Source: Saccharofermentans sp. (GTDB taxonomy: Bacteria > Bacillota > Clostridia > Saccharofermentanales > Saccharofermentanaceae). From it: a stretch of DNA of 64,000 nucleotides. Below are positions 35,484 to 45,500 of the stretch, one piece after another. Below the pieces are notes generated by a model. That model did no database searches, was not told the DNA's origin, and worked only from the letters and a program-made list of their open reading frames with translations. The position numbers and the translations under genes were made by a program. The stretch's first letter is position 1, and the number at the start of each line of letters is the position of its first letter. Location of the stretch: assembly GCA_024403855.1 (NCBI GenBank), contig JAKSRC010000004.1, positions 62,001 to 126,000 of the forward strand, given 5' to 3'.

Positions 35484-36958
35484 TGAGAATAATGAATAAC
35501 AAGATAATCAGAGGTCCATTAGCAAAAATCGTTTCTGCGGTTTTTGCTATGCTGTTTGTTATTTCATTATGTTTTACGAGTATCACGCCTACGGTAAAGG
35601 CAGATTCTGATATTCTGATATCTACTAACGCGAGCAATTCAAATCTTGGTCCGGGTGATGTCATTAAAGTTGATGTCGTCGCAAGCAGATTTCCCGGCAT
35701 AACTGAATTTGGTCCGGTTATCTTTAATTTCGATTCGCAGAAAGCAGAATTTATATCTTACGATCAGGGAAAAGAGCTTGGTAACTTCCTGCTTGTTGAG
35801 ACACAGAAAGACGGCGCAATATCAATCTCCGGAACAGATATGGCAGCTAATATTTCTCCTGACGGAAATGATGAAGAAGCAGAAGCATCTTTATATTCTG
35901 ACTCACCGGTTATATTGTTCACGGTAACACTCAGACTTTTCCCTGAGAGCAACGGTGATATTAATTGCTGGGTAAGCAACGTCGGAGATTTTCTTTCATT
36001 AGGCGAAAAGGTTCCTGCAAGGACAGGAAGTGGAACGCTTCTTCCCATAAGACGTACCGGTCCTTCAAGTGATGCAACAATTGCTTCTCTTAAGATCAGA
36101 GGTGCATCAATTTCTCCGGACTTTAATCCTTATATTACTGATTACACCTGCTCCGTTGAACGTTCTGTCACAGAAGTTCAGGTAAGCGTTCTGGCAAGCA
36201 ATCTCTGGTCAGCAATCGTAATCGATGGTGGACAGCAGCTTAACTTCGGTGAGAACCTGATTGTCATCGACGTTACTGCCCAGGATGGTATGAATCACAT
36301 GCGATATACGGTCCATGTCATCAGAAGAGAGAGTAACATTCCGGAAAACTCTTCATTAGTTGATCTTGACGGAAATACCTATACCTTCCTGGATATTCCT
36401 GAAGAAGTGAGTATTCCTGATGGCTTTTATCAGACCATGATAACCATTAACAACTACCGTGTTCCTGTTTATGTTAAAGATGGCATAACGAGTGTCATTC
36501 TCTATCTTTTCGATGGAACGCAGCCGCCGGGATTTTATTTCTATAACAGTAGCACCAAGAAAGTCTTCAGATATGAACCTGAGAGTATGGTCATTAACGA
36601 TTCGGCGATTCTAAAGATGGCAGAAGTTCCGTCAGATATTACGATCCCCGATGAGTTTAAGCCTGCAACTTACGATACAGGTACGGTTGTGCTTTCAGGA
36701 TATGAGAACAGTGACGGAGATTTTATCTGCTATTTTTCAGATAATGATGGCAAAGCAGATTTCTATTTCTACGACAAGGAAACAGATTCATTAAGCAGAT
36801 ACAGATTCGCTGATAAGAAGGCAGAACTCTTGTATTCGTATTTATTTGACGTTTTCCTCGTTATTGCTATTATTGAGGCGGTCATTATCACGATAACGAT
36901 TTATATTGTCAGAAGAATGGTTGTAGAAAGAACCAATCCGAGGGCAAAGAGAGTATAA
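35483..36958 (+). CDS. Anchored surface protein, cohesin-like and cadherin-like domains
   Basis: A 491-residue protein. A signal peptide (about 12-40, ending TPTVKA) is followed by a beta domain (45-170) with the cohesin-like pattern NLGPGDVIKVDVVAS. Residues about 195-285 form a cadherin-like beta-sandwich (IASLKIRGASISPDFNPYI then YTVHVIRRE). Two similar short segments follow (PEEVSIPDGF and PSDITIPDEF), then a C-terminal membrane span near 455-478. It is translationally coupled to the glucosaminidase, which suggests a common role at the wall, perhaps as an adaptor. Function unproven. Confidence 0.65.
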   Translation: MRIMNNKIIRGPLAKIVSAVFAMLFVISLCFTSITPTVKADSDILISTNASNSNLGPGDVIKVDVVASRFPGITEFGPVIFNFDSQKAEFISYDQGKELGNFLLVETQKDGAISISGTDMAANISPDGNDEEAEASLYSDSPVILFTVTLRLFPESNGDINCWVSNVGDFLSLGEKVPARTGSGTLLPIRRTGPSSDATIASLKIRGASISPDFNPYITDYTCSVERSVTEVQVSVLASNLWSAIVIDGGQQLNFGENLIVIDVTAQDGMNHMRYTVHVIRRESNIPENSSLVDLDGNTYTFLDIPEEVSIPDGFYQTMITINNYRVPVYVKDGITSVILYLFDGTQPPGFYFYNSSTKKVFRYEPESMVINDSAILKMAEVPSDITIPDEFKPATYDTGTVVLSGYENSDGDFICYFSDNDGKADFYFYDKETDSLSRYRFADKKAELLYSYLFDVFLVIAIIEAVIITITIYIVRRMVVERTNPRAKRV

Positions 36959-36967
36959 GGTAGCATT

Positions 36968-37555
36968 ATGGGAATTATTAAAAAGATAATATTTGGTGAC
37001 AAGGATTTTACTGAAAAGCAGGAAAAAACGCGCAAGCTTTTTATGTATCTTGTAAGTGGTGGTGTTACTACTGTCGTAAACTGGGTAGCATATATTCTTT
37101 TCGACAAGCTCATTACTACCGGAATGTCCGTCCAGCTTTTTGGTAAGGATTTCTCTTTGAAGTTCATTATTAACCAGATTGTTTGCTGGGTTCTTGCAGT
37201 ACTCGTCGCATATTTCCTCAATAGAATTACGGTATTCAGATCAAAGGGAAATATTATGAGAGAGCTCCTGTCTTTTGCCGGTGCCAGAATAATCTCATTC
37301 CTCGTTCTTGAATTAGGACTTTATTCGCTTATGATCTGGGCTACGGTATCTATGACCGGACATGAGATCTCTTATCCGATGACTCATTTCGGCTCATTTG
37401 CTTTTACATATGAGTATCTTGTAAAACTCATTAATTCTGTATTTATAGTAATTGCAAATTACGTAATGAGTAAGCTTATGGTCTTCAAGAAGAAGGACAT
37501 GGTAGATTACAATTCGGAGGAAGCATCTTCCGAGAAGGACGCGAAAAATGCATGA
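36968..37555 (+). CDS. GtrA family membrane protein
   Basis: A 195-residue protein with four membrane helices. MYLVSGGVTTVVNWVAYILF and VLAVLVAYFLNRITVF carry the GtrA/DPMS_flippase signature (G..T..N....N). Family members are proposed to move undecaprenyl- or polyprenyl-linked sugars or to aid teichoic acid glycosylation. The tail is charged and cytoplasmic. Its place after two wall-associated proteins fits a cell-envelope role. It overlaps folC by 8 bases. Confidence 0.85.
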   Translation: MGIIKKIIFGDKDFTEKQEKTRKLFMYLVSGGVTTVVNWVAYILFDKLITTGMSVQLFGKDFSLKFIINQIVCWVLAVLVAYFLNRITVFRSKGNIMRELLSFAGARIISFLVLELGLYSLMIWATVSMTGHEISYPMTHFGSFAFTYEYLVKLINSVFIVIANYVMSKLMVFKKKDMVDYNSEEASSEKDAKNA

Positions 37556-38936
37556 CAGCAAGGTGCCAGAAGTATTAAGCGGCGCATTGCAATTCGGAAT
37601 AAAACCCGGTCTTGAACGCATCAGCTGCCTGATGGATATTTTGGGCAATCCTCAGGACAATTTCAGAGCTGTTCATATTGCCGGAACAAATGGCAAAGGT
37701 TCTGTAGCTACTTTTATTTCTTCGATTATGGCGGCAAGCGGTAAGAAGGTCGGTGTTTTTACATCTCCTTATCTTGAACGTTTTACTGAGCGCATCAGAA
37801 TAATTGATGGGCTTGAAGGCCTTAAGGCATATGTCGCAGATGATTCAGCAGGTGAGATTTGCCAGGAAGATTTAGATAAGTATTCTGATATGGTTCAGCA
37901 GGCAAGAGACAAGATGGTCTCTGAAGGACTTGCTGATGAACCTACTGAGTTTGAGCTTATTACTGCGATAGGTTTTCTTTATTTCGCAGAGCAGAATATC
38001 GATGTAGCGGTGCTTGAAGTAGGCCTCGGAGGCAGACTTGATTCCACGAATATTATCAAGAAACCTATGGTTACTGTAATTACTGCCATGGGATTAGATC
38101 ACACCGGTGTTCTTGGAAGCACAATCAGTGAGATAACTTCCGAAAAGGCAGGAATCTTCAAGGAAGGCGCTCCCGCAGTTTGTTTTGATCCTGAATTCAT
38201 GATCATCCCTGAAGAGATGAAGATGGATGTAAAAAAAACACTCCTGGCAAAAGCAAAAGATCTTGGAATCGACATATCATTTGCAGGTAATAAGGATTCT
38301 TTCGAAAGTGCCGTATTTACGGAAGATGGAAAAATGGAATTCGTCTATGACGGCGTTCTCTATACAACATCACTTAACGGCAGACACCAGATTGGAAATG
38401 CAATCACTGCCATTGAGGCGTCGAAAAAGTGCGGAATACCGGAAGATGCAATAAAAGAAGGCTTATCACTTGCCAGATGGAAGTGCAGAGCAGAACTTCT
38501 GAGCATAGAGCCTACGATAATCATCGACGGTGGCCATAATCCGCAGGGCGCAACCAGTCTGGGAATTACCATGAATGAGATGCTCGCAGGAAAGCTTAAA
38601 GGCAAACCTGTAAGACTTCTGATGGGAGTTATGTCAGATAAGGATATCGATGGCATCCTCGAAGCATATAAAACATGCGGAATTAACATCTGCAGCGCGG
38701 TTACCGTAACGCCTGAGAATCCGCGAAGCCTCAAGGCTGAAATCCTCGCGCAGAAAATTAATTATGTGTATAATATCAGAGATTTGGAGGCGGTATCTGA
38801 TGCCGATGAAGGCACGAAGTTATGCTATTCCAAGTCACTTGATGACGGTATGGTTATTCTTGCTACCGGATCACTTTATCTCGCTGGCCAGATCAGGGCT
38901 ACACTGAAAGGATTGATAGAATGCACGACTATTTAA
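37548..38936 (+). CDS. folC: Folylpolyglutamate synthase/dihydrofolate synthase
   Basis: A 462-residue Mur-ligase-fold enzyme that adds glutamate to folates. HIAGTNGKGSVATFISSI is the P-loop signature, VFTSPYLERFTERI a folate-site segment, VLEVGLGGRLDSTN the metal and Mg loop, and IDGGHNPQGA the late conserved motif. Length is slightly above average. It overlaps both neighbours (GtrA by 8 bases, next gene by 16), so it is cotranscribed. Confidence 0.93.
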   Translation: MHDSKVPEVLSGALQFGIKPGLERISCLMDILGNPQDNFRAVHIAGTNGKGSVATFISSIMAASGKKVGVFTSPYLERFTERIRIIDGLEGLKAYVADDSAGEICQEDLDKYSDMVQQARDKMVSEGLADEPTEFELITAIGFLYFAEQNIDVAVLEVGLGGRLDSTNIIKKPMVTVITAMGLDHTGVLGSTISEITSEKAGIFKEGAPAVCFDPEFMIIPEEMKMDVKKTLLAKAKDLGIDISFAGNKDSFESAVFTEDGKMEFVYDGVLYTTSLNGRHQIGNAITAIEASKKCGIPEDAIKEGLSLARWKCRAELLSIEPTIIIDGGHNPQGATSLGITMNEMLAGKLKGKPVRLLMGVMSDKDIDGILEAYKTCGINICSAVTVTPENPRSLKAEILAQKINYVYNIRDLEAVSDADEGTKLCYSKSLDDGMVILATGSLYLAGQIRATLKGLIECTTI

Positions 38937-39910
38937 GTTTAAGCATGATGATACAGCCGATTAATGAGTCGAGTCTCATCCTTTTCGATGTCAGCAATGA
39001 GGAAAAGGCACGTATCGTGCGCCAGTATAACAGAGCTCTTCAGAACAGCCAGGGTGAAGGCACTGACGTTGCTCAGATTTTCTTAAAACCACTTATCTCC
39101 CAGTACCAGAAGTGGGGAGATCCTGCATTGATCTTCGGTCTTTGTCTTGCAAGAGAGGGTCAGTTCAAGAGAGCTGAAGGAAGCCTCATGTTTGCAATTC
39201 AGGGCGTTCTTGGTACTGAGCAGTATCTTACAATTGCACAGGAAGCTTTGAGAATGGTAAGAGAGGATATTAAGAATCCTCCGGCAGACCTTCCGCCTGC
39301 AGATATCGCAGGAAAGCTTAAGAATGCGCAGATGGCTTCCGGTTCTTCACCGGCTGCCAGAGCCAACTTCCAGGCGCCTATTCTTACAAAGGCACAGAAG
39401 ACTTCAGAAGCTCCCCAGATGGCATCTTCAAAGGAAAGAAGAGATATCCTGATGCGTTCCGGTGGAGTCGCGGATGAGCTCCCTGATGATTCAATTGATA
39501 TCGAAGATGTAAAAACTCCTCGCGAGAGAATGAAAAATTTAGTCGTTATTGGCGTGATAATTCTGTCAATGTCACTAGTGACGCTACTCATCATATTTGG
39601 TATTATTCCTCTAGTAAAACATATTGAAGCCGGTGGTGAGGCTCAGGACAGGCTTGAGTATCTGCACAGAGAGTTTTACAGGAACAGGTTCGACCCTGAA
39701 GTTTCTGCTCTCGTAAGTGCTTATGAATCAAGCTATGGAACGATCAGCACACAGGGCATGCCTAGCGATACAGCAAGGCACACTATAGATATTGAACCTG
39801 AATCGCAAGTCGAAGAAGAGACGACTACTACCGAACCCGAATCGACTGAACTGACAGCGTTTACAGCGGCTGCAACTACTGCGTCTCAGGCTCAAGGAGC
39901 GGAACAATGA
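38921..39910 (+). CDS. Unidentified single-span membrane protein
   Basis: A 329-residue protein. Residues 1-110 form a helical, partly TPR-like cytoplasmic part (FGLCLAREGQFKRAEGSLMFA). A flexible Ala/Pro/Ser region follows, then one membrane span at about 208-232 (NLVVIGVIILSMSLVTLLII), and an outer tail ending in a Glu/Thr/Ala-rich stretch. No family is recognised. It lies between folC and thrC with overlaps at both ends (its stop overlaps the thrC ATG), so it is cotranscribed, although no biosynthetic role is apparent. Confidence 0.6.
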   Translation: MHDYLSLSMMIQPINESSLILFDVSNEEKARIVRQYNRALQNSQGEGTDVAQIFLKPLISQYQKWGDPALIFGLCLAREGQFKRAEGSLMFAIQGVLGTEQYLTIAQEALRMVREDIKNPPADLPPADIAGKLKNAQMASGSSPAARANFQAPILTKAQKTSEAPQMASSKERRDILMRSGGVADELPDDSIDIEDVKTPRERMKNLVVIGVIILSMSLVTLLIIFGIIPLVKHIEAGGEAQDRLEYLHREFYRNRFDPEVSALVSAYESSYGTISTQGMPSDTARHTIDIEPESQVEEETTTTEPESTELTAFTAAATTASQAQGAEQ

Positions 39911-41409
39911 ACTATATAAGTACAAGAGGATATGAAGGTAAGTTTACTTCTAGCGAAGCGATAATCAGGGGAATCGCTCCTGACGGTGGCCTTTTCGTCC
40001 CTGAGACGATCCCGATGCTTACAAAAGAAGACTTGGAAGCTATGCAGACAATGCAGTTCTATCAGCTTTCTGCTTTTGTTCTTTCCAAGTTCCTTACAGA
40101 TTTTTCTGAAGAAGAACTTCTTGAATATACAAGACAGGCTTATGCTGAAGAGAAGTGGGGAGAGAATCCCGTACCTCTCGTTCAGATGAACGAATATAAC
40201 GACAGAGAATACATTTTAGAGCTCTGGCACGGACCTACGTGTGCATTTAAGGATGTTGCATTGCAGCTCCTTCCTCACCTTATGACTGCTTCTGCTAAGA
40301 AGACAGGTACAAACAAGAAGATTTGTATTCTTACTGCTACATCTGGCGATACCGGTAAGGCTGCTCTTGAAGGATTCAAGGATCTTCCCGGAACAGAGAT
40401 CATCGTTTTCTATCCTACAGGCGGCGTATCTGAAGCTCAGAAGCTCCAGATGGTTACAACCGGTGGTGCGAATACTCACGTAATCGCTGTTAATGGTTGT
40501 TTTGACGACGCTCAGACAGGTGTAAAGAAGATCTTCGGTGATGCTGAACTCGCAGCAACTCTTGAGAGCAATGACATCATGTTGTCTTCTGCTAACTCAA
40601 TCAACTGGGGAAGACTGGCACCTCAGATTGCTTATTATGTATATTCATATGTTGAGTTGATCAGAAAGGGCAAGATGGACCTTACTGAATCATTCAACAT
40701 CGTTGTACCGACAGGCAACTTCGGTAATATCCTTGCAGCATGGTTTGCAAAGCAGATGGGCATTCCGGTAAAGAAGCTTATCTGTGCATCCAACCGCAAC
40801 AAGGTTTTGTGCGACTTCTTCTCAAGCGGTATCTACGATCGCAACAGAGAATTCTTCAAGACCACATCTCCTTCAATGGATATTCTTATTTCTTCCAACC
40901 TCGAAAGACTCCTTTATGAGGTTGCAGATAAGGATTCCGTTAAGGTAACTGAATGGATGACCCAGCTCAACAAGGACGGCAAGTATACTGTTGATAAGGG
41001 CACACTGAAGACACTTCAGAGATTGTTCGTTGGTGGATTTGCTGACGAGACAGGTGTATCAAAGACAATACTTGAGGTATACGACCGTACAGATCACGTA
41101 ATCGATCCTCATACGGCAGTAGGCTTCAATATTTACGGAAGATATCACACAAGATCCGGTGACGATAGCAAGACAGTCTTCGTGTCTACGGCTTCACCGT
41201 TTAAGTTCGCACCGGCAGTTATGGATTCGTTGAGAGGAGCTGGCTATTCCGATAACAAGTCCATACCGGATATCATCGCTGAACTCTCTGAGGAGAGCGG
41301 TCTCCAGATTCCGCAATCCATTTCCGAACTTCCATCTTTGGAGGTAAGACACAAGGATGTTATCGAGAAGGAACAGATGAAAGATATTGTGTGCAATATT
41401 CTTCTCTAA
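39907..41409 (+). CDS. thrC: Threonine synthase
   Basis: A 500-residue PLP enzyme converting O-phosphohomoserine to threonine. MNYISTRGYEGKFTSSEAII is the family start, ELWHGPTCAFKDVALQLLP includes the PLP lysine (FKD), TATSGDTGKAALEG binds phosphate, and VVPTGNFGNILAAWFAKQMG is conserved. Length fits the bacterial class. AAGGAG is 8 bases before the ATG. A terminator hairpin follows, but carA starts only about 65 bases downstream. Confidence 0.95.
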   Translation: MNYISTRGYEGKFTSSEAIIRGIAPDGGLFVPETIPMLTKEDLEAMQTMQFYQLSAFVLSKFLTDFSEEELLEYTRQAYAEEKWGENPVPLVQMNEYNDREYILELWHGPTCAFKDVALQLLPHLMTASAKKTGTNKKICILTATSGDTGKAALEGFKDLPGTEIIVFYPTGGVSEAQKLQMVTTGGANTHVIAVNGCFDDAQTGVKKIFGDAELAATLESNDIMLSSANSINWGRLAPQIAYYVYSYVELIRKGKMDLTESFNIVVPTGNFGNILAAWFAKQMGIPVKKLICASNRNKVLCDFFSSGIYDRNREFFKTTSPSMDILISSNLERLLYEVADKDSVKVTEWMTQLNKDGKYTVDKGTLKTLQRLFVGGFADETGVSKTILEVYDRTDHVIDPHTAVGFNIYGRYHTRSGDDSKTVFVSTASPFKFAPAVMDSLRGAGYSDNKSIPDIIAELSEESGLQIPQSISELPSLEVRHKDVIEKEQMKDIVCNILL

Positions 41410-41423
41410 TAATTTGTAGACTA

Positions 41424-41456
41424 AGGCTTTTTCTTCCGCAGAAAGAGCCTTTTTTA
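41424..41456 (+). terminator. Terminator-like hairpin between thrC and carA
   Basis: AAGGCTTTTTCT and AGAAAGAGCCTT pair around TCCGC with a small imperfection, followed by TTTTTT. The T-run ends 5 bases before the carA Shine-Dalgarno, leaving no room for a separate promoter, so partial readthrough or attenuation is possible. Confidence 0.75.
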
Positions 41457-41474
41457 TAAGAGGGAGCAATGTAT

Positions 41475-42554
41475 ATGAAACGTTATCTTGTTTTAGAAAA
41501 CGGCAATGTTTACGAAGGAACGGCGATCGGTGCCGAAGGTTCTGTCATTTCAGAGATTGTATTTACAACTGCAATGACAGCTTATCTCGAGACTCTGACT
41601 GACCCCAGCTACAAGGGACAGACAGTAGTTCAGACTTTCCCCCTGATTGGTAATTACGGAATAATTACTCCTGACATGGAAAGTGATAAGGTCAATGTCT
41701 CAGGCTATATCGTTAGGGAAGTCTGTGATTATCCTTCAAATTTCAGATGCGAAAAGGACCTCGATTCCTTCCTTAAGGAACAGGGCATTCCCGGAATATC
41801 AGGCATCGATACAAGAGCTCTTACTAAGTGCCTCAGAGAGTCAGGTACAATGAATGGCGCAATCTGCTATGCACCTGATGAGTTCAGTATTGACCAGATC
41901 AAGGCATATAAGATTAAGGATCCCGTTTCTGAAGTTACGACCAAGGAAGAAGAGATCGTTGAAGCAAAAGATGAAGTAAAGTTCAAGGTCGCTATGTTTG
42001 ACTTCGGTATTAAGAGAAATATCGCGAGAGAACTTGCCAAGAGAAATTGCGAAGTACATATTCTCCCTGCAGATACTGATGCATCAAAGGTTAAGGAACT
42101 CGCACCTGACGGAATCTTCCTTTCAAACGGTCCTGGAGATCCTGAGGATAACGTCAAGGCAATTGAGACCATCAGAGAATTGAAGGATTGTGGCACTCCT
42201 ATCATGGGAATCTGCTTAGGTCACCAGCTTCTCGCACTTGCACACGGCTTTAAGACATCAAAGCTCAAGTACGGCCACAGAGGTGCGAACCACCCTGTAA
42301 AGAACCTTGAGACGGGAAGAGTTTATATTACATCCCAGAACCATGGTTATCAGGTAGAGAGCAACTCAATTGATGAGAGTATTGCAAAAGTATTGTTCGT
42401 TAACGTAAATGACGGAACAAACGAAGGAATCAGATATCTCGATAAAGCTGCTTGTTCAGTACAGTTCCACCCGGAAGCTTGTGGTGGTCCGAGAGACACA
42501 GAATTTCTTTTCGATATGTTTATAGACATGATGGAAGACAGGAGGAATAAATAA
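41475..42554 (+). CDS. carA: Carbamoyl-phosphate synthase small subunit
   Basis: A 359-residue glutamine amidotransferase subunit that supplies ammonia to CarB for pyrimidine and arginine synthesis. MKRYLVLENGNVYEGTAIG is the family start. The class I amidotransferase part contains PIMGICLGHQLLALA with the nucleophilic Cys, and VQFHPEACGGPRDTE with the His and Glu. ATG 41475 is preferred to ATG 41469 because AGGGAG lies 8 bases upstream and MKRYL is typical. The stop overlaps the carB ATG. Confidence 0.95.
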   Translation: MKRYLVLENGNVYEGTAIGAEGSVISEIVFTTAMTAYLETLTDPSYKGQTVVQTFPLIGNYGIITPDMESDKVNVSGYIVREVCDYPSNFRCEKDLDSFLKEQGIPGISGIDTRALTKCLRESGTMNGAICYAPDEFSIDQIKAYKIKDPVSEVTTKEEEIVEAKDEVKFKVAMFDFGIKRNIARELAKRNCEVHILPADTDASKVKELAPDGIFLSNGPGDPEDNVKAIETIRELKDCGTPIMGICLGHQLLALAHGFKTSKLKYGHRGANHPVKNLETGRVYITSQNHGYQVESNSIDESIAKVLFVNVNDGTNEGIRYLDKAACSVQFHPEACGGPRDTEFLFDMFIDMMEDRRNK

Positions 42555-45500
42555 TGCCGCTTGATAAAACAATTCGCAAAGTACTTGTAATAGGTTCAGG
42601 TCCTATCGTAATCGGTCAGGCAGCTGAGTTCGACTACGCCGGCACACAGGCTTGCAGAGCTCTTCGTGAGGATGGTATTGAGATCGTTCTTCTTAACTCC
42701 AACCCTGCTACTATCATGACAGATAAGTCAATGGCAGATAAGATCTACATCGAGCCTTTGACACTTACAACAGTTAAGAGAATCATCGAGACAGAGAAGC
42801 CTGACTCAATCCTTTCCGGACTTGGTGGACAGACTGCTCTTACTCTTTGCATGCAGCTTGCAAAAGAGGGATTCCTTGAGTCACACGGCGTAAAGCTTTT
42901 AGGTTCTTCACCTGAATGTATCGACAAGGCAGAAGACCGCCAGATGTTTAAGGATACGATGGAAGCAATCGGTCAGCCCTGCATTCCTTCAAAGGTTGTA
43001 ACAACTGTTGAAGATTCACTCGCATTCGCTGAAGAAATCGGCTATCCGGTAATCGTCAGACCTGCATTCACATTAGGCGGAACAGGCGGCGGTATTGCTA
43101 AGGACAGAGATGAGCTTTATGAAATCTCAAGAAACGGTCTCGCTTTATCACCTATCACACAGGTCCTCATCGAGAGAGGTATCGCAGGCTGGAAGGAAAT
43201 CGAGTTCGAAGTTATCAGAGATAAGGATGGTAACGTAATTACTGTCTGCTCAATGGAGAACCTTGACCCCGTCGGTGTTCACACAGGTGACTCAATCGTT
43301 ATCGCGCCTGTTGTAACACTTTCTGATAAAGAGTATCAGATGCTCAGAACAGCTTCACTCAACATCATTGAGGCGTTGGGCGTAGAAGGTGGATGTAACT
43401 GCCAGTTCGCACTCAACCCTAATTCATTTGAATATGCTGTTATCGAGGTTAACCCGAGAGTTTCAAGATCTTCAGCACTCGCTTCCAAGGCTACAGGTTA
43501 TCCGATTGCCAAGGTTGCTACAAAGATCGCTATCGGTTACAGACTCCATGAAATCGTTAATGCTGTCACAGGTCATACATATGCTGCATTCGAGCCTGCT
43601 TTGGACTATGTAGCAGTTAAGTACCCGAAGTGGCCTTTCGATAAGTTCGTATATGCGAAAAGAAATCTTGGCACACAGATGAAAGCAACAGGTGAAGTCA
43701 TGGCTATCTCGGATTCTTTCGAGAGTGCTTTGATGAAGGCTGTAAGAGGTGCAGAGATTTCAGCTGATACACTCCACCTTAAGAAGATGGAGGAAGTTCT
43801 TGACGAAGATCTTATGGAGCGTTGCGTAACTCCTACAGATGAGAGACTTTTCTATGTAGCTGAAGCTATCAGAAGAGGCGTTGAGATAACTAAGATCAAC
43901 GAAGAGACAAAGATCGATCTGTGGTTCCTTTCCAAGATCAAGAACCTTATTGATTTCGAAAAAGAGATCACCGGTAAGGAATTGTCTTTCGACGAATATG
44001 TAAAAGCGAAGAAACTCGGATTCACAGATAAGGCAATCGAGAGAATTACAGGCAAGAAGGTCACATATGAACTCAAGCCTACATTCAAGATGGTTGATAC
44101 CTGCGCAGGCGAGTTCGAGGCTCATACACCTTACTTCTATGCAACATTCAACAGCCCTGAAGCAGGTGGTGAGAATGAAGCAGACTTCGAGAAGGATGGC
44201 GATAAGGACAAGAAGACAGTAATCGTTTTCGGTTCCGGCCCGATCAGAATCGGTCAGGGTATCGAGTTCGACTATGCTGCTGTTCACTGCGTACATGCCT
44301 TGAGAAATCTCGGCTTCAGAGTAGTCATTGTAAATAACAACCCTGAGACTGTATCTACTGACTTTGATACCGGCGACAGACTCTATTTCGAGCCTTTGAC
44401 ACCTGAAGATGTAATGAACATCGTAAATCAGGAAAAGCCTTATGGTGTAGTCGTAGCATTCGGTGGACAGACTGCAATCAAGCTTACAAAGACTCTCTCT
44501 GAGAATAATGTAAACATCATCGGAACATCTGCTGATTCAATCGATATGGCAGAAGACCGTGAAAGATTCGACGCACTCCTCGAGCGCCTTGGTATCGCAA
44601 GACCTAAGGGTTATTCAGTACTTACTCTTGAGGAAGCTTTGAAGGCTGCAAATACTCTTGAATATCCTGTCCTCTTGAGACCGTCTTACGTTCTTGGCGG
44701 TCAGAATATGATCATCGCCTTCAATGACGAAGATGTTAATGAGTACATGCGAATCATTCTCGCTCAGGGCATCGAAAACCCTGTCCTCATCGATAAGTAT
44801 ATCCAGGGCAGAGAGATTGAAGTTGATGCTATCTACGATGGTAAGGATGTCCTCATTCCTGGCCTCATGGAGCACGTAGAGCGTGCAGGTATTCACTCCG
44901 GTGACTCTATCGCGATGTATCCTGCAAAGCATATCTACGATGATATGTACAAGAAGCTCACAGATACAACAATTGACCTTTGCGAAGGCCTTAAGTCAAC
45001 AGGTATCGTTAATATCCAGTACATCGTTAAGGACAACAGAATCTATGTAATCGAAGTTAACCCCAGAGCTTCAAGAACTGTACCTTACATGAGCAAGGTT
45101 ACAGGCATTCCGATGGTCGATGTAGCTATCGAAGTAAGCCTCGGAACAAAGCTTGCTGACATGGATTACGGTACCGGCTTCTACAGACAGTCACCTTATA
45201 CAGCAGTTAAGGTTCCTGTTTTCTCATTCGAAAAACTGACTGACGTAGATACTCAGTTAGGACCTGAAATGAAGTCAACAGGTGAGGTTCTTGGTGTCGG
45301 AAGAAATCTTTCCGAAGCACTTTACAAGGGACTTGTTGCTGCAGGTTACAAGATGTATAAGCGCGGTGGTGTCTTCATCACAGTAAGAAACTCTGACAAG
45401 ATGGAGATCGTTGAGATTGCTAAGAAGTTCGATTCTATGGGCTTCACACTTTATGCGACACACGGAACGGCAGAGGCTCTCAGACTTTCAGGCCTTGAAG

